From: Phymatolithon calcareum
Lineage: Eukaryota > Rhodophyta > Florideophyceae > Hapalidiales
Reading direction: 5' to 3'
Assembly: GCA_977006965.1 (NCBI GenBank)
Contig: OZ345356.1
Location: 1,736,001-1,800,000, forward strand
DNA length: 64,000 bases
Below, piece by piece: positions 61,922 through 64,000 of the stretch (positions are counted from its first letter, which is position 1; every line of letters starts with the position of its first letter). The translations under genes were made by a program, and so were the position numbers. A model generated the notes under the pieces. That model made no database searches. It was given only the letters and a program-made list of their open reading frames with translations, and was not told the DNA's origin.

Positions 61922-63826
61922 GGCTGTCCACTGACTATACAGCCCACTAGTGAGGATCTGACAGGTTTTGAGCGGCAGTATGAGCAGAGTTTGAAGTAAA
62001 CTAGTGAGAATCTGACACCACCTCTCAAACGCTCTTCTCATCGCCGCGTAGAAGCAGAATTTTCTGCTTGAATTTCGTCTTTCAGAGCGGTTTTGTTAGC
62101 ATATCAGCTAGTTTCCAAGTGCCTGGCACGTGTATAGGGACGATGTTGCCGTTTGAAACTTGCTCGGAGAAGTAGTGGCACCTAATGGCGATGTGTTTCG
62201 ACAATGTTGTTACGCTGTTGGCCGTAGCTATAGCTATGGCGCTCTTGTTGTCAATATACAGCCGTGTTGGCTGCTTTATCGGGACCTGCCATTCGTTGAA
62301 GAGTTGCTGAAGCAAGATGATATATCTCGCCGCCTCGGCAGTTGCGTAATACTCGGCCTCGGTGGAAGACAGTGTTACCGCATTCTGGAAAATGCTACGC
62401 CAGTAGAAAGGGTCACCAGAATAACGCACTGCTCTGCCAGTTCGTGAGCGGCACGTGTGCGTACAGGAAGCCCAGTCGCTGTTGCAGTAGACTTCGAGGG
62501 GCTTGCGGTGCGTCGATACTTGAGGCTCATTTCGTGGCGTCCTGCTAGGTATCGGAGGAGATGCTTGAGCGGCTGCCCGTTGCGGTCTGTAGGGCAATGA
62601 ATGTGAGTTGCGAGTTGTGAAGCAATGTATCCGACCTTGTAGCAAACTGTGTCAGCTATGAATCGTATCAAGCCAAGGGATCGCTGGTACTCCTTTACGC
62701 CTGCCGCATCTAGCGCCTGCTCGTCGTTTTGCTCTCCTGTGAGTTCCGCCTTAGGATTATGTGACAGGAGTGTGGGGCTTTATTTCGACATGCTCGCTTC
62801 AGTAAGGAGTCTGTTGATGTGCTTGGTGACAGTGAGCTCCACACCCTCAGATGTGCAATTGACCGCGATGCCGGCATGTTGCGAAAATGGAGTTTGCTCA
62901 GTGATCTACCACTCGTCGCGCATGGGCTTGAGCAGAATTTGGAGTAGCGTTGCGGAGACTAAAGCAGGAAGGAAGTCGTCAGAATCTGCTAGCAAGCGTG
63001 CGACGCGACCTTGACCATCCTTGTAAATAAAGAAAGAAGGCTCTCCTGCAAGCGCTTTCCAGCCCCATTTAACCAGCTCGGCATTCCTATGCCTTTCGCA
63101 GAAAAATCCACCGTCTGGGGAACCGATCTGAACGCGTTCGAGGAGGATGAGCTTTCCAGGCTGTGTGTATGAGCCGTCCAAGCGTCGCGGCAGCTTCATC
63201 ATTACGCTGACTCTTGTGTTGCCTTGCGCGCGCGGGTATGCACTGGGCACATCTACAGACCGGATGTGCTCATTATTGAGTGCGGCATGCGCGTATAGGA
63301 GGCACCGAACGGTGTGTGACGGCGTCTGCCTCGCCGTCCTCTTTGGTCGTAGTGAGTTCCGGGCTTCATCAGATCGCCCGCACGGTGCAGCGGGAAGATA
63401 GCTTTTCGATCGCGCAAAATACTTTAGTCTTGTACTTGTAGGTCCATTTCGAATTCATTGGACGATCTCCGCGCTGCTCGTCGACGAATGACCAAGCGCC
63501 GGGAGCGATGCTGCCGTCGATAAAATTATTGTGGGATGCGGCCCACTCTTATGCATCAGGACCCCTTAGAGCTTCAGCAATAGAGCGCGGGTCGGCGGGT
63601 GCCGTGCTAGTGGCCATCGCTGCAGTGACTTCTGCTCGTGGATGTAGTACTTGGCCTTCGGGAACGGCATTTGTACTAGCTATAGCACGCTCTTCCTCGA
63701 CAGGTAGACGGAATCGCAGAGGCTTACGAGTGCTTTGGCGAAAGCGCATTAAGTGCGTGCGCAAGGTTGGAGTCCACGTTGTTGCTGTCTACTGACTATC
63801 CAGCCCACTAGTGAGGATCTGACAGG
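61922..63826 (-). mobile_element. Second Ty1/copia element, internally deleted
   Basis: RT and RNase H are flanked by a repeat of about 42 bp (CTGTCCACTGACTATACAGC at 61924 and CTGTCTACTGACTATCCAGC at 63785, both running into CCCACTAGTGAGGATCTGAC). In minus orientation this begins TGTCAGATCCTCACTAGTGG, which looks like an LTR start, and follows a purine-rich GAGAGGTGG. gag, protease and integrase are missing. Confidence 0.7.
62082..63780 (-). pseudogene. Copia RT-RNase H polyprotein fragment
   Basis: From right: EALRGPDAQEWAASHN, GAWSFVDEQRGDRPMNSKWT (the 'EA--GP----W--A' and 'KW---K' start of copia RT), PSAYPRAQ and VMMKLPRRLDG, then IADTVCYKVGYIASQLATH. RNase H ends it: VYCNSDWASC, TLSSTEAEYYATAEAARYII (S-EAEY-A), LYIDNKSAIAIA, KHIAIRCHYFSEQV and LADMLTKPL, all in one 187-codon frame. 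It has frameshifts in RT only. Confidence 0.9.
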
Positions 63827-64000
63827 AGTAGCACGAGCGATTAACATAACTCAGGACCCTACAGAGTAAGCTCAAGGAATGATAAGTAGAAAACAAGATT
63901 CCATTGAGCTCGCGGGCAACAGCTATCTTATGTGTTGCTGTTGATCAAGCGATATACTGCGGATACATGCTTTCTTAGATCGAATCACCTGAACAACGAC
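63827..64000. other. Window end, no feature recognised
   Basis: Could include the rest of a copia 5' region; nothing definite. Confidence 0.3.

Noticed and set aside
63508-63795. 95-codon plus-strand frame
   Set aside because: Antisense of the copia RT start, which is supported by conserved motifs on the minus strand.

Overview
The window is a eukaryotic, gene-poor stretch of nuclear DNA made almost entirely of degraded and nested transposable elements. It holds very few intact genes. These are intronless, start with signal peptides and have TATA boxes. The mixture seen is: many families of APE-type non-LTR retrotransposons (LINEs), Ty1/copia elements primed from the anticodon region of initiator tRNA-Met, Ty3/gypsy remnants, piggyBac-like and MULE transposases, and MITEs. 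With compact intronless host genes, this would fit a florideophyte red alga (Chondrus-like), but that is an inference from general resemblance and not proven by the sequence.

Layout. 1-1030: MULE transposase C-terminus. About 1160-10690, 23700-34313 and 34946-42090: three diverged copies of one host segment, each carrying a multi-pass membrane protein gene (here MP) and a secreted Pro/Ser/Thr-rich protein gene (here SP), both on the minus strand, separated by about 2 kb of spacer. Copy 1 is ruined (MP1 and SP1 are pseudogenes, and a 3.9 kb LINE A sits between them). Copy 2 has a broken MP2 and an open SP2 whose linker is expanded by 207-bp repeats. Copy 3 has a nearly intact MP3 (one frameshift) and an open SP3. 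Because the copies serve as each other's empty sites, many insertions can be dated and their target-site duplications (TSDs) read exactly.

10691-18213 is a gypsy-type element peppered with LINEs. 18214-22686 is a full-length but decayed copia element with both LTRs and its primer-binding site. 42090-47330 is LINE debris plus one intact single-copy gene, a CAP/SCP/PR-1-type secreted protein (45087-45701). 47360-60490 is a layered nest: LINE F split by piggyBac-like copy 1; and an RNase H-encoding LINE split by LINE A4, itself split by piggyBac-like copy 2. 61922-63826 is a deleted copia element.

The most interesting signal is that both piggyBac-like elements are flanked by a CTAG duplication (exact in one, one base changed in the other) and begin TGTCTA or a close variant. 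Classical piggyBac uses TTAA. Both insertions restore an uninterrupted LINE when removed. Second, at least seven LINE families share one C-terminal domain but carry different 3' tails: poly(A), (TTC)n, ATATCCCC, (ATCC)n and poly(C). LINE family letters (A to H) are labels made for this annotation. Family assignments are by reading motifs and cross-comparison within the window; no database search was possible.
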